Assembly: GCA_022447665.1 (NCBI GenBank)
Contig: JAKVAQ010000025.1
Coordinates: 1 to 64,000 of the forward strand
Origin: Crocinitomicaceae bacterium
GTDB taxonomy: Bacteria; Bacteroidota; Bacteroidia; Flavobacteriales_D; Crocinitomicaceae
Reading direction: 5' to 3'
Length of the DNA stretch: 64,000 bases
Below the pieces are notes generated by a model that did no database searches, was not told the DNA's origin, and saw only the letters and a list, made by a program, of their open reading frames with translations. A program made the translations under genes and the position numbers. Below, in pieces: positions 21,702 through 32,102 of this stretch (positions are counted from its first letter, which is position 1; each line of letters begins with the position of its first letter).

Positions 21702-23486
21702 ATGACATTTTGGAAAACCTTTTGGGCCAGCGTATTAGGCTTTGTAGCTTCGGGTGTAATTTTGATGATTGTATTCTTCACTATTTTGAACTTTATGATC
21801 TCTGGTTTTTCGAAACCGGTTACGCTACAAGTAGAGGATGATACCGTTCTTCACCTCACTCTGGATAAAAGCATTGGTGATTACACGGCTGCTAATTTCA
21901 ATGCTAGTTCATTCAGTTTTCAAGAACAAGTTGGGCTATACGATTTAATTGAAGGATTGAAAATTGCTGAGGAAGATGACAAAATCAAAGGGATTTTCAT
22001 GAATACTAGCGGCGTACCTGCAGGCTATGCTACCACAAAAGAATTACGCGATGCTTTAGCTAAATTCCAAGCGTCTGGAAAATTCATTATGTCTTACAGC
22101 GACAACTATTCTGTGAAAGGGTATTACCTATCGTCCGTTGCTGATGAGTTATATGTTCATCCTGCTGGAATGTTAGAATTTTTAGGAATAGGAGGAGAAT
22201 TAATGTTCTTTAAAAATGCACTTGAAAAGTTGGATGTTGAAGTCCAAATTATACGTGGTTCAAATAACAAGTTCAAAAGTGCAGTTGAACCATTCATGTA
22301 TGAGCAAATGTCCGATGCTAACCGCGAACAAACAATGAAATATTTGAATTCGATTTGGGGCCAGATGCTCGATGATATCGGCGAAAAAAGAGGTTTAACA
22401 CCGGATAAGCTAAATGAGATTGCAGATAGTGTTTATGTTAGAAATTCTGACGACGCAATTGAATACAAGATGGCCGATGGGGCTTTATTCTACGATGAAG
22501 TATTATTGAAACTAGCCGCGAAAGTAGGTACATCAGACCCGGATAGTTTGAATTTCATGTCATTCACCAAATACTGCATGCGTAAAACGAAAGAAGAACG
22601 CGTTCTTGCCAAATTAGATAATAAGAACATGGCATTGATTTTTGCCGAAGGCGAGATTGTAGACGGATATGGAGAAGCAGGTCAAATTGGCGGTGATCGT
22701 TTTGCTGAGTACGTTCGTGAAGCCCGCATGGATGAGAATATTAAAGCGGTTGTTTTAAGAGTAAACTCGCCAGGAGGAAGTGCATTAGCCTCTGATCATA
22801 TTTGGAGAGAAGTTCTACTGACGAAGGAGCAAAAACCTGTGATTGTTTCTATGGGAGATGTTGCTGCAAGTGGTGGATATTATATTTCATGCGGGGCTGA
22901 TAAAATTTATGCTCAACCAAATACTATTACAGGATCAATTGGTGTATTTGGTATGATACCTTATACGGGTAAAATGTTCGAAGAAAAACTAGGTATTACA
23001 TTTAGCCACGTACAAACCAATAAGCACAGTTTACTCTCATTTAATAAGAAGCTTACTGAGGAAGAGATGGGCATATTCCAAGAAGGTGTTGACGAAATTT
23101 ATGATGATTTCATTACAAAAGTGAGCGAAGGAAGAGGTATTAGCAAAGCTATGGTTGATAGCATTGGGCAAGGCCGTGTATGGGCTGGAACTGACGCATT
23201 AGAGATTGGTTTAATAGATGAATATGGTTCTATGGATGATGCGATAAACTATGCTGCTGAAATGGCAAATATTGGCTTGGATACTTTACGCATCAAGACT
23301 CTCCCTGCATCTAAAGGAAATGAGTTTATGGAGTTCATAGAAATGATTGAGGAGCAAGACGCGATGGCTTCCATTGAAACGAGCGCAATTGAAGAAAAAT
23401 TCAATGAAATTTATGGGGCTGTGAAGATGTTGGGTAATAGAGCGACTTACCAAGCACGTCTCCCTTATTTAATTTGGATTGAGTAA
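21702..23486 (+). CDS. sppA: signal peptide peptidase SppA, 67K type
   Basis: 594-residue membrane-anchored serine protease that degrades cleaved signal peptides. One N-terminal transmembrane helix (about 7-35) is followed by two ClpP-like repeats, the long 67K form. The catalytic dyad is visible: Lys192 in 'NKFKSAVEPF' in the first repeat and Ser390 in 'DVAASGGYYIS' in the second. 'TITGSIGVFG' follows the Ser as in other members. It faces the outer side of the inner membrane. Stands alone, with its own -7 box. Confidence 0.96.
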   Translation: MTFWKTFWASVLGFVASGVILMIVFFTILNFMISGFSKPVTLQVEDDTVLHLTLDKSIGDYTAANFNASSFSFQEQVGLYDLIEGLKIAEEDDKIKGIFMNTSGVPAGYATTKELRDALAKFQASGKFIMSYSDNYSVKGYYLSSVADELYVHPAGMLEFLGIGGELMFFKNALEKLDVEVQIIRGSNNKFKSAVEPFMYEQMSDANREQTMKYLNSIWGQMLDDIGEKRGLTPDKLNEIADSVYVRNSDDAIEYKMADGALFYDEVLLKLAAKVGTSDPDSLNFMSFTKYCMRKTKEERVLAKLDNKNMALIFAEGEIVDGYGEAGQIGGDRFAEYVREARMDENIKAVVLRVNSPGGSALASDHIWREVLLTKEQKPVIVSMGDVAASGGYYISCGADKIYAQPNTITGSIGVFGMIPYTGKMFEEKLGITFSHVQTNKHSLLSFNKKLTEEEMGIFQEGVDEIYDDFITKVSEGRGISKAMVDSIGQGRVWAGTDALEIGLIDEYGSMDDAINYAAEMANIGLDTLRIKTLPASKGNEFMEFIEMIEEQDAMASIETSAIEEKFNEIYGAVKMLGNRATYQARLPYLIWIE

Positions 23487-23491
23487 GAAGT

Positions 23492-25135
23492 TTATCTCAG
23501 AATTTTACGAGCAAAAGCTACAGTAAAATAACTCATCATAAATACTCCCATCAAGCCTTCAAAAGGTGCAATTACTTTGAATATTCCAGTTGGCGTGCAA
23601 TCGCCATAACCGATGGTAAGGAAAGTTACTGCGCTGAAGTAAAAACTATCAATGACTTTTTCGAAAATGGATAGGTCGGGCGTGATACACGATATTTCGC
23701 CGTGTCCTGAAAGTTCAAAAAGAACATAGAGCACAGAATAGGCACCGTAGATTAAGAAAATACTAAAGAGCACTCTTGCTGGACTTGTTGCATATAAGCC
23801 TACCCAATCAAAAATGCTTTTCTTTAAACCATAACCTACAAAATCAATAAAGCTCTGAAGACAGCCATTCTCTTTTCTTTCCTTCAGCTTGGCCAATAAT
23901 TCATTTCGTTTAAACTCTACATAAGCACGATCTTCATCTTCGTATTGCCCAGTAGAATGGAATACCTCCTTTAATATTCGGTATTGGTCCATCTTCTGTA
24001 CATAGGAGGTCTCGTATTGTTCGCCTATGATTTGCTTAATGTTATTGTCTTCCCATGAAATGAATATCTTTCCCAAGATTCGAACTCCATAGATGTACAG
24101 TCGATCCAAGTAAACCGGATTATTGCCACGTTCTAGATCCACGAGGTTCTGAACAATTGAGTCTGAAAGATCAATAATTCTGCAGGTATGAACCCTTAAA
24201 TCAAGGTAGTTGGATAGTATGTAGTTTTTTAAACTTATTCTACTACATTTTGCTCCATTAAAAGTTAATGAACCATCACCAAATTCTGCTTTGTTAAAAG
24301 AAATCTTTCGGTTTCCGAATCGTGCTCTTTTAAACAGTAGTCTATTGTTTTTATGATCAATCTCTTCAAAACTTACTTCTGAATTCTTAAAGTCGCAATG
24401 CCTAAAATCAACTTTTCCTTCTCCAAAATTGACCTTCGAAAAATCTACCAGTCCTGCATTAAACTTCGAGCGATGAAATATGACATCTCCATCACCAAAT
24501 TCAGAATAGTGAAAAGAGACATCTCCGTCCCCAAAATCGACACTTTTAAAGTTGATAAGACCATCGTTAAAAAATGCATTTAGAAAAGAAATATCACCAT
24601 TTCTAAATACCGCATTCTCAAAACTCACCACCCCATTTCAAAAATTGGTATACTTGAACGATACAGCGCCTTCGCTGAAAGAACTCTTAGAAAAACTTAC
24701 AATTTTCGTTTCAAAATTCGTTCGGTCAAAAATTACATTTCCGGTACCAAAATGAGTATTCCTAAACGTAGCCTCTTTACCCAAAAAATTCACTGAAGAA
24801 AAATCAACCGCTTCGCTAGCTTCGAAAACGGTGAAATCAGCTTTGAAATTTTGGATACTTTATCTTTCTTCTGGCTCTAATCCATTTTCTTCACGATATT
24901 CTACCAGTGAGAAATTCTGAATGAAGTAACCTGAAATATCTATATCCAAGCCTTGGTGGATCGCCTTATAAATTTGAGTTCTAGGAAGCACTGGTAGTCT
25001 TCTTGTATCTACAAGATTTCCATTTATATCAATCAATGAAACAATGGCAATCTCGGTTAATTGATCTTCAAAGAAGAAATTTACTCCTGGTATGAACTCT
25101 ACCTTATAACTATAAACCGCCCGAGTATAACTCAT
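23492..25135 (-). pseudogene. pentapeptide-repeat ion channel broken by two in-frame stops
   Basis: A single reading frame runs from ATG 25135 to the TAA before 23492, interrupted by TAA at 24860-24862 and TGA at 24638-24640 without any frameshift. Part 1 is a 91-residue soluble domain starting 'MSYTRAVYSYKVEFIPG'. Part 2, between the stops, and the start of part 3 are pentapeptide-like repeats of the type 'FGDGDVSFHYSEF'. Part 3 ends with two transmembrane helices around the K+ selectivity filter 'TIGYGD'. At the second stop the repeat expects Gly ('NFGNGVVSF'), so GGA to TGA fits; the first fits GAA to TAA. Fragments 24860-25135 and 23492-24631 remain as separate open frames; the latter could restart at GTG 24631. 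Confidence 0.72.
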
Positions 25136-25232
25136 AAGGCTAAAGTATATATTAAAAAAGCGCTTAAACTAAGCTAGATCAGTTCTCCTAATGTCGCTCG
25201 TCAAGTGGATCTGACTAATTCATAAGAGTTAA

Positions 25233-25706
25233 TTATTCGTGATGATAGGGTTCATTATTCAAGATAGTAAATGCTCGATATAACTGTTCGGTAAAGAACA
25301 AGCGCACCATTTGATGAGAAAACGTCATTCTGGAGAGTGATATTTTACCATTCGCTTTCGCGTACACCTCATCCGAAAAACCATAAGCCCCTCCTACTAT
25401 AAAGGTTATGTGTTTATACCCTCTATTCATTTGTTCTTGAATCCAAAAAGCCCATTTCTTTGAAGAAAAATCCTTGCCTTTGTCATCTAATAAAATAATT
25501 GTACCGTGAGGCTCAATCTTCTCTAGGATCAATTTCCCTTCAGCTATTTTTATCTGGTCGTGGGTAAGTTTTTTTGCATTCTTTAAATCTGGAATTTCCA
25601 TCTTCTCAAATTTGATATACTTCCCCAAACGCTTAGCATATTCGGCCTCGCCATCTTGAAGAAAACGTTCATTTGTTTTACCTACAACAATCAGTTTAAT
25701 CTTCAT
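25233..25706 (-). CDS. rlmH: 23S rRNA (pseudouridine1915-N3) methyltransferase RlmH
   Basis: 157-residue SPOUT-class methyltransferase, full family length. It methylates pseudouridine 1915 in helix 69 of 23S rRNA on the 70S ribosome using SAM. Visible: N-terminal 'MKIKLIVVGKT', 'ILLDDKGKDFSSKKWA', the knot SAM site 'TFIVGGAYGFSDEVY', 'ISLSRMTFSHQMVRLFFTEQLYRA' in layout and the invariant C terminus 'YHHE'. Single gene. Confidence 0.97.
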   Translation of the reverse strand: MKIKLIVVGKTNERFLQDGEAEYAKRLGKYIKFEKMEIPDLKNAKKLTHDQIKIAEGKLILEKIEPHGTIILLDDKGKDFSSKKWAFWIQEQMNRGYKHITFIVGGAYGFSDEVYAKANGKISLSRMTFSHQMVRLFFTEQLYRAFTILNNEPYHHE

Positions 25707-25855
25707 ATCTCGAATTTATGGCTGGCGTACTTCTTTTTATTAGCTTTACCTGAAGTACAATAATACATGTTTTTATTGATTCAATTTATGGCTTGGTATT
25801 TGTACGTAACGAGGAAAAAATACTCCTTTTTTGGAGGTGTTATGATAATTAGATC

Positions 25856-26317
25856 ATGAAGAAATTACTTTTAGTAGTATTTGTTTTAAGCGGTTTAGGA
25901 GCTTTAGCACAGCCTTCTCCTCCATCGGCATTAGAGGAGCAAGAGAAATTCCAAAAAGTTGGTGAATATACTCCTGCACCTATCAAAGAAGCAGTGACCT
26001 TTAAAACGACTATTGTGGCCGCCTTTAAGGACGGTGATGCAGAAACAATTGCAAAGTTCTTCGCTGAAAATATTGATCTTAAGATTTTAGATAAAGAGAA
26101 CCTTTACTCTAAGTCTCAATCAGAACATATTTTGAAGGATTTTTTCGAAAACCACAAGCCGACAGATTTTGAAATTGTTCACGAAGGTAAATCAGGCCAA
26201 ACGGATTACCTTATTGGAGACTTAAGTTCTGGTAAAGAAAAATTCCGTGTAAAAATCAATACGAAAACTACAAACAAGGTTCAGTATATTACTTCCTTGT
26301 CGATTACTGCGAGCTAA
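25856..26317 (+). CDS. DUF4783 domain protein, secreted
   Basis: 153 residues with a signal peptide (1-18, ending ALAQ). The mature domain 'FKTTIVAAFKDGDAETIAKFFAENIDLKILDKENLYSKSQ' and 'FFENHKPTDFEIVHEGKS' match DUF4783, an NTF2-like fold found in Bacteroidota. Function not known. Its stop overlaps that of the converging gene in CTAA (26314-26317). Confidence 0.82.
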   Translation: MKKLLLVVFVLSGLGALAQPSPPSALEEQEKFQKVGEYTPAPIKEAVTFKTTIVAAFKDGDAETIAKFFAENIDLKILDKENLYSKSQSEHILKDFFENHKPTDFEIVHEGKSGQTDYLIGDLSSGKEKFRVKINTKTTNKVQYITSLSITAS

Positions 26318-27048
26318 TCTTTTAACTCTCCTCCTGCATAGATCATTCTTGTAATTCCGTCTATTTCTCTAAAAAGTGGATAAACAGAGATTGATTTTCC
26401 CTCGTATAAATCAGGCTGCGTATACAAGTTATCCAAGAATGGGTCGCTATTAATAATCATGAAAGCCGTATTCCATCCACTTTCATCATTTTCAAGAATC
26501 AGATAAGTCTGCTCTGGCATTTCCATGAACTCACCGAACTTCATATCAAATTCCTCTTCTTGATTTATAGCTCTCTTATAATATCCATCGAAGTCAAAAT
26601 CTTCTAGCTCAAACTCCGCTTTAGCATACTCTACATCATCTAAACCTGTAGCCCAGCCAGCAAGTCTTTCGTAACCTGAGTTCACCTCTTGATTATGGAT
26701 GTAAATCTTTCTCTCGCGGTAAGGCTCCTCAATATCCGCCATATCCTCAAAATATTCATCACAATAAATAGGCTCATTATTTTTGAAGAAAATAGATCTA
26801 TAACGATAATACTCTGCCGTTGTTTTCTCTTCAGAAACCATCACAACAGAATCATTCTGCTCATAGAGCACAACTTGTAGAATCTCATCATTCCGAGAAT
26901 AAGTTGGGCTAACAGATATATCGTAAACTTGATCTGGTTGCATTTTGTCGAGCACGTAATCGTCTACCTCCTCTTCTGTCATGGGCTTTGAACAAGCAAA
27001 GAAGAACAATGGAAAAGCCAAGAACCAATATTTTTTGAATAGAATCAT
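26314..27048 (-). CDS. hypothetical lipoprotein
   Basis: 244 residues. Signal peptide with lipobox 'FFFAC' (Cys19). The mature part is acidic (many Asp/Glu, 'MTEEEVDDYVLDKMQPD') and rich in Tyr, without a recognised domain. It lies downstream of a terminator that ends the OmpA-type gene, so it has its own promoter. No functional hint. Confidence 0.8.
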   Translation of the reverse strand: MILFKKYWFLAFPLFFFACSKPMTEEEVDDYVLDKMQPDQVYDISVSPTYSRNDEILQVVLYEQNDSVVMVSEEKTTAEYYRYRSIFFKNNEPIYCDEYFEDMADIEEPYRERKIYIHNQEVNSGYERLAGWATGLDDVEYAKAEFELEDFDFDGYYKRAINQEEEFDMKFGEFMEMPEQTYLILENDESGWNTAFMIINSDPFLDNLYTQPDLYEGKSISVYPLFREIDGITRMIYAGGELKD

Positions 27049-27073
27049 ACTTCAAATTTAGCGAATCGTAGCC

Positions 27074-27117
27074 AAAAAAAAACCTTCTCAATCACAAAGG
27101 ACTGAGAAGGCTTTTTA
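27074..27117 (-). terminator. intrinsic terminator after the DUF5723-OmpA gene
   Basis: CCTTCTCA (27083-27090) with TGAGAAGG (27103-27110), T-run on the minus strand. Confidence 0.85.
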
Positions 27118-27132
27118 CTTCGTTTATATTTC

Positions 27133-29739
27133 TTATTCGAAGATTACTTCCATTTCAACACGTCTGTTGTTCTCACGTCCTTCTGGCGTGTCGTTCGTGT
27201 CAATTGGTTTCTCTTCTCCGAAGAATTGTACAATCATTCGGTCTGTATTAACTCCTCTTGATTCTAAGAAGTCTCTCACCGCTTCGGCACGTTTCTTAGA
27301 TAAGATTAAGTTAGTTTGAGCAGCACCTTGGCTATCCGTGTGACCTGCAATTCTTAATCTAAAGTCAGGATTATCTACTAAGTACTGAGCAAGATCTTCT
27401 AGAGATTCTTTAGACTCATCCTTAATAATCGCTTTCGACGTTTCGAATTGTAAGTTATCGAATGCACGTTTAAGGATTTCTACATCAACTACCGGACATC
27501 CGTTGTTTTCAACTGGACCAGGCGTGTTAACACATTCATCATCCTTATCAAGTACACCGTCATTATCAGTATCGATGTAAGGACAACCTTGGTTCTTAAC
27601 AGGACCTGCGTTGTAAGGACACTTATCATCTTTATCTAATAATCCGTCACCGTCTGTATCTGGCCAAGGACATCCATTATTTTCAGATGGACCAGCTTCA
27701 GTAGGACAACCATCAAGGTAATCGAAGATTCCATCGTTATCCGTATCAGGACATCCTTCATTTTCTTTAGGACCTGCGTTTTCAGGACAAAGGTCATCAG
27801 AATCTTTAATTCCGTCACCATCTGTATCAGGACATCCTTTGAAGATTTGAAGACCAGGAACATCCGGACAATCATCTTCTTTATCCATAATACCATCACC
27901 ATCTGAGTCTGGACAACCTTTGAATTCAGGTAAGCCTGGCTCGTCTGGACAATTATCGTCTTTATCAATAATCTTATCTCCATCACGGTCTGGACAACCT
28001 TGGAACTCAGGTAAACCAGCATCGGTAGGACAAGCATCTTCAGAATCTTGGATACCATCACCATCTGTATCAGGACAACCCATGAATTCCCAAACACCCG
28101 GAGTTTCAACACAAAGGTCAAGTTTGTCAGAAACCTTATCACCATCAATATCACTTGGATGACCGTATAAGATTGGAACTTTAATTGCTGCGTAGATATC
28201 AGCTCCTCTAATTTGCTTATCCTTTCCAGGAGCAAACACCCATCTTAAATCTCCAGTACCTAAAATGATAGGTCCCATTCTTAAACCTAATCCAGCTCTG
28301 AAGCCCATTAAACCACTATAAGACATTGGCGCTGATAAACCAGCCCATTTAAAATCATATCTCGGAGTTAAAGAGAATGCTGTTGGGTAGCGTACATCAT
28401 TCGCATCTTTTTTACTACTTACCCCAATCATTGCATTGAAGTTCAAGTAAAAGTCTTTCCAAATATTGTAATCAATACCTGCATTAATGTGTGTAGGCAA
28501 GTTCATGTAGAATGTGCGCTTATCATCGATTAATGAAGCTTTCCCATCTGCGATTAGCGTATCAACGTTTTGGTTGAAGCTTTCTAAACCATCAGAATCA
28601 TCGAAATCAAATAAGCTTAGTACGTCTGTACCAGTTACATTAACATTGAAGTTTCTTGAGTTATCTGACTTAAGGTAGCGCATACCTCCAATATCATTAA
28701 CTGCAAAACTTAACTTTAATTTGTATTTGTTTTCATCTCTTCTCCATAGATTGGTCTCTCCATCCATGTCATATTTGTAATCTTGCCAATCAGGTCTCCA
28801 TTCATAAATGAAACCAAGATCAAGACCTAAACCAAGTTTGGATTCAAGTTGATAGATATCGTTAAACGTCAATTCTCCGTTCGTTCCTGAACCTCCAATA
28901 TATTGAGAGTTATTTGCATCGAAATACTGATCGATGTTTGATGAATATCCATAATCAAAGTCACCAGTTAGGTAAGATAAAGTATCATCATTTAAGAAAT
29001 CGTATTCTACCTCATCAGTGTAGATGTAAAAAGCTCCAAGCCCTTGCAAGAATTTCACTTTAGCTCCCGCCTTCATAAAATGCTCCTCTTCGTCGTAAAC
29101 AACCATACCAAATCCTAAATTGTATTCCATCCAGCTATTGAATGATACATTTAGTAGCTGGTTACTTAATTGAATATTCCATAAATCAGGATAATCTAAT
29201 GAGTTTTGTGCTAGCGTTAATAATTCAGGAGCTAGGTTATCAACATTTAAAAATGTTCTATTCTTAACCTGAACCGTTATACCCATTGTTCTATTTATAG
29301 AAACCATTACATTTAAAATGTCTACATCTGTAGCAGAAAATGCTGCTCTATTTTTATTTTGAGGGTTTGCAAATTCAAAGAAGTTACCTTGATTTCTTGA
29401 CTGGTAATAATCAGCTGAATCTGAACTAATTATTTCTCCCCAACCTGGTCCTGAAGTTGGATTTTGCCAAGCGTCAACTGCTGGATCATTACTATCAAAA
29501 GACTGTGTCCACCAATATGGCATTAAGCTAGTGTTAAAGTAAAGGTGGTTATTGTAAGTAGAGTTAGAAAAACCAAATAAGGTTACGTCTACAATAAACC
29601 TGTTATCGGCAACAGAGGCAATGTTTAAATCAGTACCTGTCACTCCGGAGTAATTACTTTGTCTATACCCCATGAAATCTTGAGCAAATAATGCCGAAGA
29701 TGATAGTACAACCATTAGTGCTAAGAGCGTCTTCTTCAT
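27133..29739 (-). CDS. DUF5723-TSP3-OmpA outer membrane protein
   Basis: 868 residues. Signal peptide 1-19. Residues about 20-530 are a DUF5723-type barrel-like region ('YRQSNYSGVTGTDLNIASVADNRFIVDV' layout at its start). About nine thrombospondin type 3 Asp repeats follow (540-760; 'DTDGDGIKDSDDLCP' style), which bind calcium. Residues about 765-868 are an OmpA/MotB domain ('AGHTDSQGAAQTNLILSKKRA') that holds peptidoglycan. It therefore probably links the outer membrane to the cell wall. The stop of the upstream 763-residue gene lies two bases away, so the two are one operon. Confidence 0.9.
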   Translation of the reverse strand: MKKTLLALMVVLSSSALFAQDFMGYRQSNYSGVTGTDLNIASVADNRFIVDVTLFGFSNSTYNNHLYFNTSLMPYWWTQSFDSNDPAVDAWQNPTSGPGWGEIISSDSADYYQSRNQGNFFEFANPQNKNRAAFSATDVDILNVMVSINRTMGITVQVKNRTFLNVDNLAPELLTLAQNSLDYPDLWNIQLSNQLLNVSFNSWMEYNLGFGMVVYDEEEHFMKAGAKVKFLQGLGAFYIYTDEVEYDFLNDDTLSYLTGDFDYGYSSNIDQYFDANNSQYIGGSGTNGELTFNDIYQLESKLGLGLDLGFIYEWRPDWQDYKYDMDGETNLWRRDENKYKLKLSFAVNDIGGMRYLKSDNSRNFNVNVTGTDVLSLFDFDDSDGLESFNQNVDTLIADGKASLIDDKRTFYMNLPTHINAGIDYNIWKDFYLNFNAMIGVSSKKDANDVRYPTAFSLTPRYDFKWAGLSAPMSYSGLMGFRAGLGLRMGPIILGTGDLRWVFAPGKDKQIRGADIYAAIKVPILYGHPSDIDGDKVSDKLDLCVETPGVWEFMGCPDTDGDGIQDSEDACPTDAGLPEFQGCPDRDGDKIIDKDDNCPDEPGLPEFKGCPDSDGDGIMDKEDDCPDVPGLQIFKGCPDTDGDGIKDSDDLCPENAGPKENEGCPDTDNDGIFDYLDGCPTEAGPSENNGCPWPDTDGDGLLDKDDKCPYNAGPVKNQGCPYIDTDNDGVLDKDDECVNTPGPVENNGCPVVDVEILKRAFDNLQFETSKAIIKDESKESLEDLAQYLVDNPDFRLRIAGHTDSQGAAQTNLILSKKRAEAVRDFLESRGVNTDRMIVQFFGEEKPIDTNDTPEGRENNRRVEMEVIFE

Positions 29740-29740
29740 A

Positions 29741-32014
29741 TCATTTTAATTCGTAAGCAATCAATTTGGAACCAGCACTTGTAAAAAGAATACCATCCTT
29801 CGTTGTCCAAGCACTTGATCCTGAGAGTGCGTTTGGCGTAATAAGGGCGCCTCTCTCATCGAGCAAATATAGTTTATTATTCCGATTATCTGCAAAGATT
29901 GCAGTATTAGAAGCCGTTGTTAAATAGCCTGCAAACTCAGAAAGAGCAGAAGGTTTTATGATTTCATCTTTCACAAAACCAAATTCATCGTAGTGCATAA
30001 ATAGATTCGTCGACTCCTGCCAGAATTCATTATTGGATTCCTTATAGATCCAGCCTTGATTAATCGCTTGAATTTCACCATCTAGTTCTGTTGAATCCAC
30101 CACATTATTGTTCAAAAAGTAACGATATAAATATCCTTTATTGTAGCCTTGAATGTATAGGCTATTTTCATTTGACCCCATAATTCGATCATCCATACTT
30201 TCTACTATAAAAGCAGACTTTCCTTTTAATCGTTGTTCACCACGCCTGTTCACTACCTGAATTTCGTTTAACATATTCTGGATTAGTAAATAATCTTTTC
30301 CCTGTACTTGACGATATAAGAACTGATTTAATGGAGCGCTCATCACTGGAAAAACCCATCCTTGAACTTTTGCTAAACCGTCTCCTGGCTGATAACAAAC
30401 AACAGAATTACCTTCTCCAACAAAAACCCTTAATTGATTATTATCGCTATATACCAATGCCTTTCCACCATATGTTTTAGATGGAAGAGCTTTTGGAAGT
30501 CCGTAAAAACCTTTATTGTCAAGAGAGAATCTGTCAAGACCATTTTTAGTAAAGACAAGGAAATCAGGCTCTGCACCCTGTTTCACCACTTGAATATCTG
30601 TTATATTACTTGCCCACTTTCGAGTAAACAGCAACTCCCCATCTGAACTGCACACTGCTGCCATATTGCCTCCGTATGCAAGAACATAATTTAAACCAGC
30701 TTTCGAAACGACAAACATTTTTTCTGGAGCAAATTCCAAATCAATTTCAAAGTAGTTTTGTATACCTTCGACATTCCCGCCTTCCAATTCCACCAACACA
30801 TTTGCGGCAAGCATTTGATTTTCAGTATTCACATTTCCTGTTATTGACCACCCGGTATTTGTTCGTTCCATTAATAGTCGATTCATGCGGTGGGGCATAT
30901 AATTATTAAGTAGATTCTCAATTTCTGCTGACTTAGCAGCAACATTACCCAATTGCCAAGAAGATAGCACCCAATTCATCGCCTCTTTCGAAGTAGCAAT
31001 TAAATTATAGTTTCCGAGTTGAGTAAAGTGAGACACCTCTTTTGTTAGGCCGGGTATAATTTCAGACCAATCGTACTTGCTGTGGATCTCAAGAACGTCA
31101 TAACTTGAAAGGTTTTGAACAGGAATTTGACTTGAATCTCCCAGATAATCAAGGGTTTCTTCCTCAAGAATTAATCTTAAATCTCTAGTAAAACTGACTG
31201 GAGCAATGACAATCTCCAACGAGTCCTTTTTCAAGACAGAGAGATAGGTGTCACACCACTCAAAACCTTCGTTCGAATTAAACAAATATTGCTTATCCTT
31301 TGAAAATCTTTTACTACCAAAAAACAATCCTTCATCAAAATCTGCTGGTATTAAATTAAACGCATCCTTATAACCTACGGGAGCACCCTTAATCGAATCT
31401 ACAAATGAAGAAGCTGAGTATAATATTCCTGGAGCAGTCAAATAACGCTCCACCTTACCCTCTATTAGTTTTAAATAATCAGAATTCCCGTAACGCAACT
31501 CGTCGTATTCTCCTGGATAGTATTGTATCTCTTGATCCGAAACCACAAGAAAGTCATTGTAAACTTTAAAGAAATAAGCATCGGATTCTATGGTTATTTT
31601 CGATTCATTTTTCGCCGTTGCCACATGCAACTCTTCTTCCAACACCTGCAAAACATCTCCGATTCCAAGGTTAGGGTACTGAAGAACCACAACAAAACTC
31701 CCTTCAGAGTAACTCATCATTAAGCGTTCTCCAATAATATCGTTGTATGATTTAGTTTTGGAATTCAAAACCCGATCATATCCTTGAGCAAGAGCATAAT
31801 TGGTTATTCCTAGCTCTACTGAAGTGATTCTCTTATTGGCCACGCGATCAATATCGTTTAATATAATAGAACCAGAATGTTGATCGGAAATAAACGATTG
31901 AAATGAGTATGGTTTATTCTGTTTGCCTATTAGAACAAGAGACATGTACGTAAAAAGCGCTACAAAAACGAGCCCAAGTACAACTTGAAAAACCTTACCC
32001 TTATTCAAACTCAT
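29741..32014 (-). CDS. hypothetical membrane-anchored protein with propeller-like C terminus
   Basis: About 757 residues from ATG 32014 (the upstream ATG 32032 is in frame). One transmembrane helix at about 10-30 ('VFQVVLGLVFVALFTYMSLVLIG' layout), then a large outer domain. The first half has no recognised family; the second half (after about 480) shows repeated beta-strand blocks with 'LVYSDNNQLRVFVGEGNSVVC' and 'LYLLDERGALITP' that resemble a PQQ-type propeller. The gene ends one base before the OmpA-type gene, implying translation coupling and a joint envelope role. Confidence 0.8.
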   Translation of the reverse strand: MSLNKGKVFQVVLGLVFVALFTYMSLVLIGKQNKPYSFQSFISDQHSGSIILNDIDRVANKRITSVELGITNYALAQGYDRVLNSKTKSYNDIIGERLMMSYSEGSFVVVLQYPNLGIGDVLQVLEEELHVATAKNESKITIESDAYFFKVYNDFLVVSDQEIQYYPGEYDELRYGNSDYLKLIEGKVERYLTAPGILYSASSFVDSIKGAPVGYKDAFNLIPADFDEGLFFGSKRFSKDKQYLFNSNEGFEWCDTYLSVLKKDSLEIVIAPVSFTRDLRLILEEETLDYLGDSSQIPVQNLSSYDVLEIHSKYDWSEIIPGLTKEVSHFTQLGNYNLIATSKEAMNWVLSSWQLGNVAAKSAEIENLLNNYMPHRMNRLLMERTNTGWSITGNVNTENQMLAANVLVELEGGNVEGIQNYFEIDLEFAPEKMFVVSKAGLNYVLAYGGNMAAVCSSDGELLFTRKWASNITDIQVVKQGAEPDFLVFTKNGLDRFSLDNKGFYGLPKALPSKTYGGKALVYSDNNQLRVFVGEGNSVVCYQPGDGLAKVQGWVFPVMSAPLNQFLYRQVQGKDYLLIQNMLNEIQVVNRRGEQRLKGKSAFIVESMDDRIMGSNENSLYIQGYNKGYLYRYFLNNNVVDSTELDGEIQAINQGWIYKESNNEFWQESTNLFMHYDEFGFVKDEIIKPSALSEFAGYLTTASNTAIFADNRNNKLYLLDERGALITPNALSGSSAWTTKDGILFTSAGSKLIAYELK

Positions 32015-32102
32015 AAGCAAATACTCAAACAAAAATAAGTAAGACTAAGCGAAGAAAACAGACTAGTCAATAAGGATATGCACAGAAAACTGTGAAGACA
32101 GA

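Noticed and set aside
24638-24640. TGA recoded as glycine or selenocysteine
   Set aside because: Other genes here end in TGA (for example 13349), no SECIS-like element was seen, and a TAA stop also breaks the same frame; two point mutations are simpler.
27500-28130. Regular short repeats that could suggest a CRISPR array
   Set aside because: The repeats are coding: they spell thrombospondin type 3 calcium repeats in a minus-strand OmpA-type protein, with no unique spacers.
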